NCBI GenBank assembly: GCA_011051075.1
Contig: DREN01000407.1
Location: 1-5,860, forward strand
Source of the DNA: Deltaproteobacteria bacterium
Lineage (GTDB): Bacteria > Desulfobacterota > DSM-4660 > Desulfatiglandales > Desulfatiglandaceae
Direction: 5' to 3'
Length of the DNA stretch: 5,860 nucleotides
Shown in pieces: positions 4,880 to 5,860 of the stretch. Numbering within the stretch: position 1 is the first letter of the stretch; each line of letters begins with the position of its first letter. Below the pieces are notes generated by a model, which had not been told where the DNA came from, did not search any database, and saw nothing but the letters and a program-made list of their open reading frames with translations. A program made the translations under genes and the position numbers.

Positions 4880-5731
4880 ATGGATACCGTTATCAGAAAT
4901 TACCTGCAAAAACTCAAGATCGGGCGGAAACAGTCCTTCAAGAATCTGGCCCTTTATCCACTCCTCTCCGACTACTCGCTGGATCTGGAGTATCTGCTCC
5001 TGGATGAGGCCCTGGCCCGGAATCTCATCGAGGTGGTTGAGAAGGACAGCGGCGGCTCCGTGCCTGAACTGAGGGTGGTGAACAGGTCCCATGAAATGGT
5101 CCTCATCCTGGACGGTGAAGAGCTGGTGGGCGCCAAGCAGAACAGGATAGTCAACACCACCATCCTGGTCCCGGCCGATTCCGCCATCGTCATCCCCGTA
5201 AGCTGTGTTGAGCACGGCAGGTGGTCCTACGACAGTCCGCGGTTCCACAGTCAGAAGAGGATGATGTCCTCTGAGCTTCGGGCCAGAAAGGCCGAACAGG
5301 TTAACTGCTCGGTCAGATCCTCAGGAGAGTTCCGGGCCGACCAGGGGGCCATCTTCATGATAGGCGGCCAGGTGGCCGGCCTGGACGCCTTTGGAAAACC
5401 CGGAACATGTTCAAAGGTCTTTGAAAAGCTCCTTCAAAGCTATGCCCTGGATGCCATCGACTGGTTCGATTCTGACACGGAGTACAAAGCGCTGAGAAGT
5501 GAGGTGACAAAATTTCAGAAAGCAGCCCTTTCAGCGACGGCTGAGGCCCGTCCATCCGTGGGCCTGGGTACTGATCTGCGGCTTGAATCCGGGCGGGTGA
5601 TAGGTTTTGCCCTGGTCCTTGATGATCAGATTCTCCACGTGTCTATCTATGCCAGGGCAGATGGCAGAGACCATGAAAAGCGCACATCGAGAATGGAGAG
5701 GTACACCCGCAGGATGAGAAACAGGGCATGA
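4880..5731 (+). CDS. ARPP-1 (DUF6569) family protein, apparently shortened in the middle
   Basis: This 283-residue protein matches the ARPP-1 family (named for association with ADP-ribosylglycohydrolase and rhodanese-phosphatase proteins). Signatures are SFKNLALYPLL at 19-29, LDEALARNLIEV at 41-52, LDGEELVGAKQNRIVNTTIL at 77-96, VSCVEHGRW at 107-115, IFMIGGQVAGLDAFG at 158-172, LLQSYALDAIDW at 184-195 and GFALVLDDQILHVS at 242-255. The enzymatic activity of the family is not established to my knowledge. The protein has no signal peptide or membrane segment, so it is probably cytosolic. In relatives I recall roughly 50-60 residues between the equivalent of FRADQGA (151-157) and IFMIGG (158-163); here they are joined directly. 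The tail after 257 is very basic (RMERYTRRMRNR). AAGGAGG at 4865-4871, eight bases upstream, fixes the start. No good promoter was seen upstream. Confidence 0.88.
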   Translation: MDTVIRNYLQKLKIGRKQSFKNLALYPLLSDYSLDLEYLLLDEALARNLIEVVEKDSGGSVPELRVVNRSHEMVLILDGEELVGAKQNRIVNTTILVPADSAIVIPVSCVEHGRWSYDSPRFHSQKRMMSSELRARKAEQVNCSVRSSGEFRADQGAIFMIGGQVAGLDAFGKPGTCSKVFEKLLQSYALDAIDWFDSDTEYKALRSEVTKFQKAALSATAEARPSVGLGTDLRLESGRVIGFALVLDDQILHVSIYARADGRDHEKRTSRMERYTRRMRNRA

Positions 5732-5772
5732 TCTTGCAGTCATTCTTTTATTACACCCGGTGAACTTTGAAT

Positions 5773-5801
5773 TTGACATTCTGCCATATTCTTTTTAGTA
5801 T
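5773..5801 (+). promoter_or_regulatory. sigma-70-type promoter directly upstream of the last ATG
   Basis: TTGACA (5773-5778) is followed after exactly 17 bases by TAGTAT (5796-5801), which keeps the key T, A and final T of the -10 consensus. The predicted transcription start falls at about 5807-5809, on the ATG at 5808. The -10 is overlapped by an inverted repeat, GCCATA (5783-5788) with TATGGC (5799-5804), which could be an operator. Confidence 0.6.
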
Positions 5802-5807
5802 GGCTTC

Positions 5808-5860
5808 ATGTCGGAAAATATTGAAAACAACCATCTGGAAGACCACGAGCAGGTCGACGC
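5808..5860 (+). CDS. start of an unidentified gene, cut by the window end
   Basis: ATG 5808 opens a frame with no stop to the window end (17 full codons, about MSENIENNHLEDHEQVD). No Shine-Dalgarno is visible before it (the upstream bases are TATGGCTTC). The promoter just described would start transcription at or next to the ATG, so it may be translated as a leaderless message. The peptide is acidic and hydrophilic, with no signal peptide and no recognisable family. An alternative is that the true start lies further downstream outside the window. Confidence 0.4.
   Translation, partial: MSENIENNHLEDHEQVD

Overview
The window looks like a chromosomal segment of an anaerobic Gram-negative bacterium, most likely a Desulfobacterota (deltaproteobacterial) sulfate reducer or syntroph. 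This rests on gene content and style: a corrinoid-activating ASKHA protein overlapping a sigma-54 activator, a stand-alone crotonase, moderately high GC coding regions and clear Shine-Dalgarno sites. No taxonomic marker gene is present, so the assignment is inference.

Layout. Bases 1-256 hold the C-terminal end of a RACo/RACE-type reductive activator of corrinoid proteins. It overlaps by 17 bases the start of a complete PAS-AAA+-HTH sigma-54-dependent activator (240-1640). After a 144-base gap comes a 282-residue crotonase (1785-2633) whose active site looks like a delta3,delta2-enoyl-CoA isomerase rather than a hydratase. A 131-base gap with a 7-bp hairpin beside the start codon leads to an EI24/CysZ-type membrane protein (2765-3502). 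Convergent to it, on the minus strand, is a complete type II toxin-antitoxin operon: an RHH antitoxin (3875-4105) and a MazF toxin (3568-3888). Its promoter is near-consensus and overlaps a 17-bp palindrome that probably acts as the autoregulatory operator.

Bases 4163-4879 contain no convincing intact gene. They hold a short degraded coding fragment (minus strand, 4231-4350), several strong inverted repeats (4450-4477, 4492-4528, 4703-4719) and an A/T-tract palindrome (4779-4794). A complete ARPP-1 (DUF6569) family protein follows (4880-5731); it appears to lack a central segment usual in the family. At the right edge a TTGACA-N17-TAGTAT promoter sits directly over an ATG (5808), which suggests a leaderless transcript for a gene cut off by the window end.

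The first two genes form a plausible unit: reactivation of oxidised corrinoid in methyl transfer, and control of the associated operon. The crotonase, EI24 and ARPP-1 genes share no obvious pathway. The toxin-antitoxin cassette and the repeat-rich, AT-richer stretch after it look like an inserted accessory patch. I found no convincing new multi-gene system. The most unusual items are the structured 4380-4800 region, the shortened ARPP-1 protein and the crotonase active site.
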